A DNA stretch of 64,000 nucleotides from Hydnum rufescens UP504 (lineage: Eukaryota > Basidiomycota > Agaricomycetes > Cantharellales > Hydnaceae). The notes beneath the pieces were generated by a model, which was not told the DNA's origin, did not search any database, and saw only the letters and a list, made by a program, of their open reading frames with translations. The DNA is taken from the NCBI GenBank assembly GCA_014904985.1, contig MU129017.1:132090-196089 (forward strand), given 5' to 3'. The translations under genes were made by a program, and so were the position numbers. Of this stretch, positions 18,959 to 31,229 are shown piece by piece (position 1 is the first letter of the stretch; each line of letters opens with the position of its first letter).

Positions 18959-21900
18959 GGAGTTGAAGCCTACATTGTCAAAGGAATGAATGCTAACCTC
19001 TTAATCAGTGAGGATATGCACCAGGCCTGGCAACTCCATACTATGAGACCTGAACATGAAGCCTACTGGCAAGTGGGAGACAGCAAGCACCACATCCCAG
19101 CTAGTCATACTACAAAGGATCAGGAAAACTTCATCACCTCCTGGCAATCAGGAAATGTCCTGCTCACCAAAGTTGTCCCTGAGGAAGGACCAGACATCAT
19201 CACCCTGGGGAAAAGAAAAATGGGTACAGGAAAGATTGTGGCTCTAGAAGATACTTATATTCCCAGAGGACATGTGGCCCAAGTATGGGTTAAAGGAGAC
19301 TATGACCATCACAACAGACTATGACTAATCGAAAAATGAATAATATGGAGGGGTAGTCACAGTTTCCTGGCCTTGGTTGACTGTATAGTGGACATGGCAA
19401 GGGACCTGAATTTACCTATCACCAACCCTTCTTCCTCACCTAAACTATTACACAAAGGGGAAGTGGTAGGACACATGCTCAATCCCCTCGAATGCCTTAG
19501 CAAGGAATCCAACTTGAGCCCAGAAAACAGGGAACAGTTCGAATGAAAGGCCCTATTCATTTGCACACTTGTAGAGGGATTGCTCAGTAAACAAGACTTG
19601 AACCAAATGGACCCCAAGGACCATTCTAGGAGCCCCCAGGAGACCACCAGCGTGGACACCCAGGAGTTCACTGGAGAAGGTCCCAAGACTGCTGAGATGG
19701 GTGATACCACAGAACTGAAATCCCAGGATCTGGAAAGTCTGATCAATGTGGACCCCTCCCTGACTACTGAACAATGTGCATGCCTCTATAAAGTATTATG
19801 AAGGCACAAATTGGCTTTCAGATTTGACGTATGATTGGGCAAGCATCCTACCAAGGTGCACATCGAACTAGTCCCCAGTACCAAGCCTATCTCATCCATG
19901 CCATACATTGCCTCTCCCGCTAAAAGGGAGCTCATTGATAAGCAGTTGGACTTGTGGTTGAAACAGGGGGTAATCAAACCATCAAACAGCCCTTGGGGAG
20001 CCCCAGTATTGATCATACACAAGAATGGCAAGGACCAACTCTGTGTCAATTGGAGAAGACTGAACACGGCCACTGTACCCAACCAGTTCCCAATACCATG
20101 ACAAAGTGACATTTTACAAGTGCTCTCTGGGGCACAATATCTGTCTTCTTTTGATGCACTAGCTGGATTCACCCAACTGGAGTTTGATAGTATTTCTCAA
20201 CCCTACACTGCCATGAGGACACACTGGGGGTTACATTAATTCACAAGAATGCCCTTCAGATGGAGGAATGGCCCCCCAATTTTCCAATGTGTCATGCAGG
20301 AAATCCTAGCCCCTTACCTGTGGATATTCATGCTGGTATACATCAACAATATCGTGGTCTACTCAAAACCTTCAATGAGCACCTCGACCATATTAGTACA
20401 GTCCTTGAGGCCATTAAGAAGTCAGGTATTACATTGGTGCCCCACAAATGCCATGTGGGGTATCAAAGTATACAACTTCTAGGACAAAAGGTGTCACACC
20501 TGGCCTGTCCACCAATCCAGAAAAGATACAGGCTGTTGTGACCCTGGCCACTCCTCATCACTGTAAAGACCTGGAAACCTTCTTGGCATGGCCATCTATT
20601 TCACTGCATATATACCCTGTTTTTCAGGAATAGCAGTGCCATTGTTCATTTTATTACAAAAGGGCACACCCTGTATTTGGAAGGCTGAGCATGAGGAGGC
20701 CTATGAAATGATGAAATGAGTGTTAACATCAGCACCAGTCCGAGGTCACCCCATACATGGCCAGGGCTACAGGCTATACACAGACACCTCTGACATGACC
20801 CTTGCCAGAGCCTTGCAACAGATCCAGCCCATATTAATTGTGACCTACATGAGACCAAAACCTACAAACATCTTTATAAGGCATATAAAGAGGGAGATCC
20901 AGTACCCAATCTGACCATAAAACTCTCAGAGACCCACAATGACTACCTGGCGCCAGGGTCCTGGGCAAAATCATTTGAAGAAACTACTGTCCAAGTGGAG
21001 AGGGTTATTGCCTATTGGAGTCATACTTGCAAACCCACTGAAACCCGGTACTCTGCCATGGAAAGGGAGGCCCTAGCAGCTAAAGATAGCCTAATACAGT
21101 TCCTGCCCTTTATAGAGGGGGAGCAAATCCTTCTTGTGACAGACCATGCAGCCTTGCAATGGGCAAAAACCTATGAAAATGCCAACCAGCATCTCAGTGC
21201 ATGGGGAGCAGTATTTGCAGCCTTCCCAGGGATGACTATAGTACATCAACTGGGCTGTATCCATTCCAATGTGGACCCCCTGTCCAGACTCCCACTAACC
21301 CCTGAAGTACTGTCACCCAAGGATCAAGATCTCCCTAAACTGGTCATGAATGAGAATGATCAAATGAGTAGTTTAAGTCTCACTCAACATTCCCCCAGCA
21401 TGGGAAGGGCCACATTCATACTTACACAAACTCAAACAGTCATACCAAATGACTCACAGGTCACCAACAACCTGCCAACAACAGTTTCCCCCAGTGTCCT
21501 GGACACAACCACAGAGGTCCAAAGTCTAGAAAGACCACCACCAGGACTAAACTTGTCTATATTGACCAATATGATTTGCCATTTCCAGGAGGGATACACC
21601 AGCAACCCAGAGTCCAAGGCCATCTGGACCAGAATGAAAGTTGACTTGGCCCTCCAGACCCCACAAGGATGGAAAGCTGAACTCAAACATTTCCACCAAT
21701 TCACCAGGGGTGATAATGGACTCCTACTTTTTAAGGACTCAGATGGCCGATCCAGGTTATGCGTACCCTTGAAGGAGCAACTCACCCTTGTCAAGGAGGC
21801 CCATGATGCCCCCCACAAGTCCACTCACAGCTGGTGGGGGAAAACATTGGAAATACTTCACCAAGGATTCTACTGGAAGTCCATGTGAAAGGATGTCCTA

Positions 21901-22860
21901 CATTACTGAAAAACTTGTGACATTTGTCAGAAGACTAAACATGACCGATTGGGACCCAAGGGCTACCTCTGACCAATCGATGTGCCCACATTACCATTCA
22001 AAGTCATCAGCATGGACTTCATAATGGGGTTGCCCAAGTTGGGAGAGCATGATGCAATATTAGTTGTTGTGGACAAGCTCATGAAGTATGGCATTTTTGT
22101 TTCCACCACCACCCATGTAACTGCAGATAGAACAGCCACATTACTACATAGGGAGGTATACAAGTATTTTGGCCTATCATCATGGATCATGAGCAACTGC
22201 AATCCACACTTTATAAGCAACTTCTGGCATTCTCTAGCAGATTACTTTGACACATGACTGGCGATGTCCACCTCACATCACCCTCAGACTGATGGCCAAA
22301 CCAAGGTGATGAACCAACACCTCAAGACCATGATACAGTGCTACATAAATGCAGACTGCTCTGATTGGACCAACTGGTTGGATGTATTGGCATCCACTTA
22401 CAACAGGGCCATGCACTTGGCCACACAGATGTCACCTGCCTCCTTGTTGTTGGGGTATATGCCCCAAACTCCCCTACATTTGCTACAGGAATTGGCAGGA
22501 CCAATACTCATGGACAGCCTGTTAGCAGACAAATGTATAAATGCCCTTTATGTTTGAAGGGACCTGGCCTGCAATGCCATTATCTGAGCCACTGACTCTC
22601 AAGCATATCAATACAATAAAAAGCAAAGAGCCATCCTTTATAAAGTAGGTGATGAGGTGTTACTAAACCCCCATTCATTGGAACTCATGGACATCAGGGG
22701 TACCAGACACAAGCTTATGCAATGAAGAATCAGCCCATTTGAGATCACTGAAGTCCTCAGTCCCACTACCTATAGGATATGACTCCCGGACTCAATGCCA
22801 ATGCATAATGTCATCAACCTAGAACACCTCAGCCTATACTGAAGATCTCAGGATAAAGAC
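18959..22860 (+). pseudogene. Reverse transcriptase, RNase H and integrase of element 1 (decayed)
   Basis: The order matches element 2. The catalytic YIDD is YINN here (TATACATCAACAATATC at about 20336), a direct result of two CpG changes. CGA codons of element 2 read TGA here at several places (for example GAATGAAAGG against GAACGAAAAG, TTATGAAGG against TTACGAAAA, CCATGACAAA against CCACGACAAA). RNase H motifs (LYTDTSDMTLA, TDHAALQWAK) and integrase pieces (SMDFIMGLPK, QTDGQTKVMN, where the catalytic Glu is now Lys) are recognisable. The enzyme is dead. Confidence 0.9.
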
Positions 22861-25010
22861 TGACCCAGGATGCCAAATCCTTGGGACAATTTAAAAGCCT
22901 CCAAAGAGTATGAGGTGGAAAGGATTATGGACTCTAGGTACAATAAGAAAAAAAGGGTTGTAGAATACCTGGTTCATTGGCTTGGCTATGGGCTGGAGCA
23001 TGATTCATGGCAGTCAAGCCATGACCTACATAACACCCCAGAAGTCATAAAAGAATTTAAGGATTGTATGGCCACCAGTATTGCCCTGGACCCTGAGACC
23101 TTGTCAGCCCTACTTACAGTGATAGCCAGGTTTGAGGGCCCCACATTGTTCTCCAAACCACACATGAGGTCCTGCACTGACTTCCAGAACAGCAGCCCAG
23201 CATGCAATATGGGGGAGCCATGATATGGCTACACCTTCTACAAAGCATATCATGCTGTCCTGACACTGCTGATGGCATGACTTACTTGAACCAGACATAT
23301 GGGCATATTGGACATCCTTGGTCAATGGCCTTCTTTCAAACTAGTCACCTCTGCGCAGCCCCTTAGCCTACTCACAGCATTTGTGCCCACCTTCCTACAG
23401 CTGATCTGCAAAGTATGAGATGAAAACAAACAATCTGTCATCAAAAAAGGAATGTCTAGAGGCTCTATGGTCCTCCTGGGATTACACCTGGAGCTGAGCA
23501 GAGGAAAACAAATGGAACTCCAAATTCCTGATTCCTGCTTTCATCAGGGACATCTGCTATAGGATTGATGCTCCAGATTGCCCCAGGTTCAAAAACCTAT
23601 TCAAGCCTTGGTATTGTAGCAATGCCCTTCACACTAGATACCTCCAGATCACACAAGTGATTGCAGTACTATTGGCTTACTCTAACTACATCATCGCCCA
23701 CCAATTGTTCATCAGCTCCCATCCACCATAAAAAGCCTGGAGGACATGGCTACTGTCCTGTGGTATTTGAGCACACCAGTTGGTTTTGTATGGGACAAAC
23801 TGGCCAACAAAACCACAGACTCCTTACTTTGGAAGCAGTTACATGCCTACAGGCTTCATGCATTTGCAGATTCCAGCCATACCATTCACATGATGGAAGC
23901 TTTACCAGAATCCCAACTTGTACTGCTGCAAAATGGTTATTTTGCAACCGACAAAGCCAGACTACAGGAACTGCTCATCCTCTGTGACCCCTTTGAAGGA
24001 GACACTCCCCCATTCCCAGGGGAGAATGATTGGGAGACTTACAAATGGGAAGACATATTTCCAGGTCCCCCTCCCCACCCCAACAACTTCAACATGCTAG
24101 ATAACATGACCAAACACCTGTACTTGGCCACATACTACTGACTGGATGGAACCTTCATGATGGCCACCAAACAACAAGTTGTAAACACCAGACCACCCCT
24201 GAACAAGGACACCATGGAGCCCAGCATCTCACAATTCAACATACCCATGTCCTCACCAACTTGGGGGGATGAGATCCCTACCATGGAGACTGCTGAAAAC
24301 ACTTCAAGGAGTGGCACAGACACAGACAACTGGTGGGACCAACTGCCCACATTGTCATCTCTGACCACAGTCATGTATTCTGAACCGGTGTCAACTTGCC
24401 CCACTTACATACCACATACAATGCCACAGGACCAACAAAGGGACCCCCATACAGGATCCAACTGTGTTCCAGGGATACTGGAGGATGACAGACACTGGTG
24501 ACCCAGGGAGGAAACCTCCTACTGACCTGAGGAAACCTCACAAAGATCTGGCATGACCAGACTGCTGCACTCACCAGACTGCTGAGCCTATCCTCAAGAA
24601 TCATTGTACAAGGAGATCGAAAACTGATGAGACCCTCTGTCACGGCCATATACAGGTACTATCCAGCCAGACCCAGCCAGATGGACCCCACGCCAGTACA
24701 CCAAACCCTCCTGCCCCCCCACCCCCAAGTAGTGGGTCATGTACCCTTTGTAAATGCTGCTGACAGCTCCTGGAAAGAAGCACCCATAATCCAACTAGGC
24801 TCATTTGCCCCTAGACCAGACTGACTCCACCCCCATGACAGAGCAGAATTAGAAATGGTGCACGCAGGATCTAGTGGAGCCCAGAGATGGGCCATATGCT
24901 CAGAGGTATGCAGGGACCAACATTGAAGCTCATATGACAGCAATGAAGACTCATACTTGAACAATCAATGGGGGTACCCCTCCTGACGATAAGGCCATCA
25001 TCCTGCCAGA
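22861..25010 (+). pseudogene. Chromodomain and 3' frame of element 1 (decayed)
   Basis: Chromodomain YEVERIMDSRYNKKKRVVEY at about 22910. It is followed by a broken homologue of the 624-codon frame of element 2 (for example PESQLVLLQNGYFATDKARL, ENTSRSGTDTDNWWDQLPTL). Many TGA and frame changes are present. Confidence 0.8.
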
Positions 25011-25021
25011 CTGGGGGGCAT

Positions 25022-25537
25022 TGTTAGTAGTGTATGAGTCCAGTGGGCACCTGGCCTTACTACCATTCTACTTATGTACATACAATGTACCTCTCTCCTC
25101 CTACTGACTTTTCTTCTCTTTTCTCCTTCTCAAACCAACCCAGTGGAAAGCTTCTCCACTGGAGTTTGGTGCTGCCCCAGTTATAGCTATATTTGTCTAC
25201 ATTTACATAATTGACTTGTATAGCTAGCCACAGAAAGACCCGAAATGTATTCTTTTCTTGCCCCTCATTCAGACTGCCATCTGCAGTGTACTGAAACAGT
25301 ACACTATGGTCTCTGCACTGAGTGGTCACATAGCTAACCCTGACCTGCTAACTACATCATGGTTTACCCCAAGGATATGGTCCCCGACTCAGTCTAACTC
25401 TCAAACCCTTCTTCAACCCAACTTGTGAGACAACTCATATCCTAACCAGTGACAGTCACAACTGTAAGCCCAGTCTGGAACCCCCACCAGGATTGCCTCA
25501 TCATGTTAAGTTCAATTTGGATACTACTGAATTAACA
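25022..25537 (+). repeat. 3' LTR of element 1
   Basis: 516 bp, starting TGTTAGTAGTG and ending GAATTAACA; the partner of 61-575. Immediately downstream the sequence changes to the MULE remnant. Confidence 0.9.
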
Positions 25538-28500
25538 CTGATACTGGATGTTTTTATCTTCCACAATGTACTCTTGATTTACTGGTTAATCTGGATACTC
25601 CTGCAGTAGGCCATATATTTGATACCATCAAAGAAGCTGAGTCATTCTGCCAGGAAGCAGAGGCACTGCGTGGCCACTGTCTTGTTCAGGATCAGTCTGA
25701 GAGGAACAAAATCACTGGTATTGTCATACTTGTGCTTGATATTGCAAGCAAACCACTTAACTAAGATTATGGCCACTGAAAATAGGTGAACTCCTTCACC
25801 TCTGTTTAAAATGTTGTCATGGACCAAAGAAGAAAGCCAAACACAGCCTCCTTGTCAACCTGAGTGAGCACTGAGAAGGACAAACAAAGAAATGTGACTG
25901 TGGCACAAAAGTCAACATATGTTGCCAGGCCAGTGGTCACTACAGCCTCACCACTGTTATTCTTGATCATAATCACCTGCTTCCCCATAAAGAGGGCCTC
26001 CCAGTGTACCTGCCTCCATCAGCAGCACAGAAGGTATGGGTTAAAGAAGTTGAGGGCATCATACCTATGCCATGAGCAGCATTACAGTCCCTGCTCAAAT
26101 TGGAGTTCCCTGATCACCTGCTCAACAACTGCCAGGTCTCAAATCTAATCCAAAACTGCTGAAACAATCCTGAACAAGACATGAAGGCTCTTGGGGGTGA
26201 TATAGCTGTTCTTACAAAGAGGCTAATGGAGCTCAAATCACTAGATCCACAATGGATTGTTCATGTAGATACAGATCCCATCACATGTGAGCTCAAGTGC
26301 CTGTACTTTATGTCACTGGAACAGGTGGACCTTGCACAGTGATTTGGTGATGTTATCATCAATGATATCACTCTTGGTCATAATTAATACAACTTCCCCC
26401 TCAATATATGGATTATCATCAAGTTTGCTAAGTCACAAAACATTGGCTATGCCCTCCATGACTCTGAGGGGTATGAGAGTCACAAGTGGGTGCTCAATAA
26501 ACTTTTCTCTCTTTTACCTGCACTGCCTGGCTGATCATACATATCTGATCATGATCATGGGCTGGACAAAGCAGTTGCAGAGTTTCCTGTATGGCATGGC
26601 TTGTGCATTCATCACATCAGTGGAAATATTGTCAAGCACCTTAGGAGAATCCTTGGATCCCCCTTTGACATCTTCTTTACTGTGTCCTGGCAAGTTTATT
26701 ATTCAATCTCACCCAGTGCCTTCAAAGTTGGATGGGCTGAACTGATGGACATATACCCTCTTGCCCAAGAATACCTTAATGGCAAGCCCTGGCCAACTCA
26801 AGAGCATTGGGCTTGGGCTTATGTCATGTCCCACTTCATGTGTGGGGTGTGAACCAATGGCTGAATTGAAGGTGAGAACCAAATCAACAGACTTGTTGGG
26901 AACTCAAAGACATCAATGAGTGAGCTTGTTGGGAAGCTGCTGGACTGCACTGAACAACAGAATGAGGACAATAAGATGAAAGAATGTGATGTAAGTCTAT
27001 CATATTTGCAATGCCAATGATACTCCACTCAATTTCAAATCTGGCCAGAACAAACATGTTGTTCATCACTCACAGATTGAGAGCCTCTTCAAGCAACCAC
27101 TTGAACTCCTACATAAACACACTGAACCATATGCCCTCCACAAGACATATGATCAATTGTGCCTTTCTATGTTCTATGCCATCAATCCCAATGCATTACC
27201 AGAGGGCCTGTGTAATTGGGTAAGGCTCATATACCATGACACCAGAAACATACTAATACTACCAACCTTAAGAGTCAGTATTATAATAGGGGTGTTCATG
27301 ATGGCAGAAGTTAAACTGAAAGTGAGACAAAAGTGCCACAAAAGTGGAGGGACTTTTGGCCTCAACTTCTGCTTCACTTTTATGTGACTTTTGCTTTTTC
27401 CAAAGGGTGTTCACACAGAATAACAAAACTAAGATCAAAAGTAAGGTTGAAAATGTGACTTTTGGAATTTGTGCAACCTCTAGAGCCATTTCACAGAATT
27501 GAGCAAAAGTGGCACTTTTGCTTCACTTTTGCCAAGCCTTTCCCACTTTTGCTTCACTCTTTCATTTTTCACTTTTACTCCACTTTCGCCAGCATGAACA
27601 CCCCTAATAGATGATCAATACTTTTGATGATGATACCCTTCATGTCTCAACCCATTGCCTGATACAACTCACTACTGAGTGACTGGGGCCCATTACTCAG
27701 CTGTATTGCATCACAATGTACAACCCATCACAAAATTCAGTCCATTACATAGCAATTGCTGATTGTGGTTGTACACTGTGCAATTGTATGATGCATATCA
27801 ATGTCAGTATCCCATGTCAACATTTTTTTGCAATGCTTTGAGCAACACTGGATGCAGTTGCATTCCATCTTAATCTGTACAACTGATGGTATGCTTGTCA
27901 TAATCTCAAGATCATCTGTACTAATGCATCATACTCCTACCAGATGGTACCAAAATCAAGATCTTGGTACATCTGAGATGGAGCCAGTCTCCCTCAAAGG
28001 CACAATATCTGGCTTGCTGGTACCATCAAACTGTCCTTCACCTATGCAACATCAAGAATGTACCTCTATACCAGCATCCCATGACACTCCTTTGCCCCCC
28101 AAACTCATCCACCATGAAATCCAGTCAGCAATGAAGCACAAATTCAAGCATGTTAAGTCACAATGAGAGCTCAGTGTTCTACTAGAAAAGATTGAGGCTA
28201 TCGTGTCAGCCCATAATGTAAACACTGTGGGTACACTCTCATATTCTCATAACAGTGTTGACACTTCCTCTGATTCTGGGGCCAACATTCTGAAAGACCC
28301 TAAGTGCATCTGCTCAAAGGGATGACCACAATCCACCAGGATCAAGTCTTCAGTGCTTGAGGGACCCACTGGGGGTTCAAGAGGCTTGCAGAAATGAAAG
28401 ATAGGTGTAAACAGCACTCTACTGTCGCAGAGGAAAGCCATTCCCAATGAAATTGACAATGGTGCATCCACTACCTCAACAAGAAGCCCATGCAAGTGAA

Positions 28501-28680
28501 GGAAGACTCACTGCTTGAGGTGTGGAGAGTTGGGACATTACCAGAAGACATGTGAGAGGGTACACAGTGATCAAGCTAAAAGCCTCATGTCTGGCCAGAT
28601 GGTGCAGTCATTGGTGGTAGATGCAGTGCTAGAGGGAGCATCATCCCATTATGTAATAGCTGTCATCTATTGAATAATAC
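25538..28680 (+). pseudogene. Decayed MULE transposase with FAR1-like N-terminus and zinc knuckle
   Basis: Pieces on the plus strand read in order: a FAR1/WRKY-like region with conserved Cys and His (about 25780-25990), a linker, then a MULE-type transposase core (FPLNIWIIIKFAKSQNIGYA, DSEGYESHKWVLNKLF, DHDHGLDKAVAEFPVWHGLC, HHISGNIVKHLRRILG; about 26390-26660), then IYPLAQEYLNGKPWPTQEHW. Near 28508-28555 a zinc knuckle CX2CX4HX4C (CLRCGELGHYQKTC) closes the protein. Stops and frame changes are frequent and CpG is almost absent. A 316-bp MITE interrupts it. Terminal inverted repeats were not found. Confidence 0.7.
27289..27604. mobile_element. 316-bp MITE inside the MULE remnant
   Basis: Terminal inverted repeats GGGGTGTTCATGATGGC and GCCAGCATGAACACCCC (one mismatch), flanked on both sides by TAATA (27284-27288 and 27605-27609). 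The interior repeats CACTTTTG/CAAAAGTG many times. The terminal sequence is compatible with a PIF/Harbinger-like MITE, but the superfamily is not certain. No coding capacity. Confidence 0.85.
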
Positions 28681-28885
28681 AGTCATTGTAATGTCAATCA
28701 GTCATCCAATGCAGTGCTGGTAATTAAAAGTGGGGTGGTCTCCAGACCCCCCCCTGTCAGAAAATTTACCCTTATTTGCATTTCCACCCTGTTTCCACTC
28801 TGATCTGACAGAAGTGCTACAAATTTTGGAGCATATGGTATCAGTTCTAGTGACAACTAGTGACAATGAGAACTAGCAAGGTTAT

Positions 28886-29034
28886 CAGTGTTGGACCAAC
28901 CCAAGTTGACTTGAGTCAACTCTACCAACTGCACTTGGGCTCAACTCTCGGGTTCAAAGCTGAAGCTGACAGAAACCACCAGAAGTTGAAGAAAGTTGAG
29001 CAGAAGCCAAGCGGAGCCGAGTCGCGGCAACACT
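28886..29034. mobile_element. Short hAT-related remnant at the edge of the repeat block
   Basis: It starts CAGTGTTGGACC and ends GTCGCGGCAACACTA, matching the ends TAGTGTTGCCGCGAC of the hAT at 58584-62053. In between are CAAGTTGACTTGAGTCAAC-type subterminal repeats also seen in both hATs. No matching 8-bp duplication was found. Its left part is CpG-decayed and its right end is not. It may be a MITE or the two ends of a deleted copy. Confidence 0.6.
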
Positions 29035-29563
29035 ACCATGGAAGCACAGCCATGGAAAAATTTGCCAAATAAGGAGATTCTTCAAGTCACGTGAGGACGA
29101 AGCTAAAACCCTCTCTTACTTACGTAAGAGTCGGGGATGTTGCACCAACCGTCACGTGCCGATCGCGTGAAATTGAAGCGAGCCATTGATCAGTGCCATA
29201 CTGTAACCGCGCTTCATTACAACATGGCCCAAATTCTTGCTAAGGCATAGTAATAAAGCTCCGTGTTGTGGCGCTACGCGACCCTAGAAATCGTGAACGG
29301 TGACAAAGCCGCAATATTCAGAGCAAGGCTATGTACATACGGAGTTTCATCACATGACCCGCCCCGACCCCAGTTCCAAAAATTCTGCAAGAATCATTAA
29401 GAGAACTCTCGCACTTTCACCAAGAGGAAGTGCGTTGGACGATTTGGATGCCATAAGAACATTAATCAGCCACTGGGGGGTTCAGCTTGATCCGTGTTCT
29501 GGTCATTGACTTGTCAACGTATAAGAGTGAGGAGGCCTCAACAGCTTCTCCGCAACCTTCCTC

Positions 29564-30450
29564 ATGTTCTCCATTCTCCACGCGTTGCTCTTCCTTGGGG
29601 CGTCCTCTTATGCTGCTTGCTCGGTGGTACATAAAACAACCCACAATGCGGCACCTCCTGCCCCCCAATTTAAGCTCGTCTTCACCTGCAACCTCGTATT
29701 GGGCGTCGCCCATGATTTCAGCATTGTTAGACCTCAGTACACTCGTGTCACCCTCTCCATTCTCGGGTAAGCAAACAATATAAAGCGTCTATTCTATTTG
29801 GTCTCCAACACACGCATGATTTTCATCTGGCTTTAGGGGGAACTGGACAGATATAGACGGTACGTTGATTGCGAATGTCGTTCCTGGAATAGGAGGAGAG
29901 GTGTGTCACGATGTCCAACGACCTATGATTGATTAACTGAAAGATTATAAGTGGGGAACTGTCGACAGCACTGGAACACTCACCCTGGGTATGCTCATCC
30001 TCGCCTCGTCTACTTCCCCTTTTCCCGTGTTTAATTAACGTGGCGCTGGGTCAGATGCCGATTACTACGTCCAGTTCGTTCATGACAAGAAATACGCATA
30101 CGTGCGGTTGGGCGGATTTGGAGTGCCTGCAAAGTCTGATGACGGTCGAACGTGAGCCTCTTTTTCTTCCTCTAACACCCCGGATATTTCACTCGTCTCC
30201 CTGTTTCAAAATCGGAAGGGTTGAATGGTTCATTTACAATCGCATTTCTTGTTCTTGATGTCCGACACCAGAGTCGTGGAGACCGACACGCTACGGCACT
30301 CGTCCCTAAACAACGTCACGTTCTTTTCTCCCGGAATCTTTTCGGGAAATGTGCTCGTTTCTCCGCACTGGGCATCGCTCGATAAATTGGTACATTGTTC
30401 CAATCACGGTGTCCATTTACCAATGCTTATATTCTTGGCCTTTGAGTAGG
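29564..30450 (+). CDS. Small secreted protein, possibly DUF3237-like (copy 1)
   Basis: ATG at 29564 starts a signal peptide (MFSILHALLFLGASSYAACS). Exon 1 runs to 29766 and joins across a 70-bp intron (29767-29836) in frame to GGNWTDIDGTLIANVVPGIG. Later exons read DYKWGTVDSTGTL, DADYYVQFVHDKKYAYVRLG and ETDTLRHSSLNNVTFF. The pattern 'vtlpitGGnw...GkliatVvPGiGGe', then 'Y.WG.vd.sGtl', then '.yv...G', then 'etdspkyagLNnitf' resembles the beta-barrel DUF3237 family; this is an inference from memory of the pattern. Some exon phases were not resolved. It is the left arm of an inverted duplication with 31230-32228. Confidence 0.55.
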
Positions 30451-30645
30451 GTTGAGATACTTCCAAGGGCACGGACCTCCTCTTCGTCGTGAATTGTAGA
30501 CAGCGATGTAGATATGTGGATGATCCGTCCTGAATATCGTACTGGCTTAGGCTACAAAATCTAATTTCCCTTAACGTTTCCTGAAAAGATATTCTTTCTC
30601 TCGACAGCAAGCCGTTTCTACCGATTGCCGCAAAAGCTCGAAATC

Positions 30646-31140
30646 TTGAATACTCTCCGCGGGTCCGTGGAGATTGCCCCACGACGAACTCTGTAGATCA
30701 TTTCTTATCTCAGCATGTGGGCCCTCTGACACCTATTTTGAATTTTTGTGCAGAAAATCTACCTGGTTGCTGGAATATATAGCCATATCGGGGGCTCGTG
30801 CTACAGCCCGTCACCTGCTCCATTTCCTAGGGGCACATCGTACCAAATTTGGAATATTTGCTTTGGATGCGTGATACAGATAAGACACAGCCCTCGCCTA
30901 CGGCGTGCGTTCTCAGCCCCATAGGTCTGTGGAAGATCGAGCGTTGGCTCTCTCCTTTTCAACCCTATCCCGGTCCGATTCAACCTTAGCTTACAATTCT
31001 TACAATTATCGATGGATGTTCCGAAGTCTACGTCACCCCATTCTCGCCCCCGCCCCCCCTCACTCCAGTATTTCTTCAACGCAAGAATATTAATAGCGAT
31101 GGTCTATGATCGGACTCTAAATCTTCACCAGCACTCTGAG
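30646..31140. other. Spacer between the two inverted gene copies
   Basis: About 490 bp separating the arms of the inverted duplication. It has no counterpart in either arm and no convincing gene. It may be what is left of the sequence at the original inversion junction. Confidence 0.5.
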
Positions 31141-31229
31141 GAGGCAATCGGTAGAAACGGCTTGGTATCGAGAAAGTGTCTTTTTTTCAGGGAAGGTTAC
31201 TATAGAGGGAATTGAATCTCGTCTAAGCC

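Larger units (their letters stand above)
61..25537 (+). mobile_element. Element 1: old, CpG-depleted Ty3/gypsy chromovirus, split by element 2
   Basis: The two ends are related LTRs of about 515 bp (61-575 and 25022-25537). Between them lie gag (to 2819, resuming at 18287), protease, reverse transcriptase, RNase H, integrase, chromodomain and a third frame, in the same order as element 2. Removing element 2 leaves about 10 kb, the same length as element 2 without its own insertion. CpG is strongly depleted: nearly every CpG of element 2 is TpG or CpA here, and many CGA codons read TGA. It is not functional. The 5 bases outside the two LTRs (AGTGC and CTGAT) do not match, so the original target duplication is lost or the ends come from different events. 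Confidence 0.9.

Noticed and set aside
30801..31093. Open frames in the spacer between the inverted gene copies
   Set aside because: Short on both strands, no family pattern, and the spacer lacks a counterpart in either arm.
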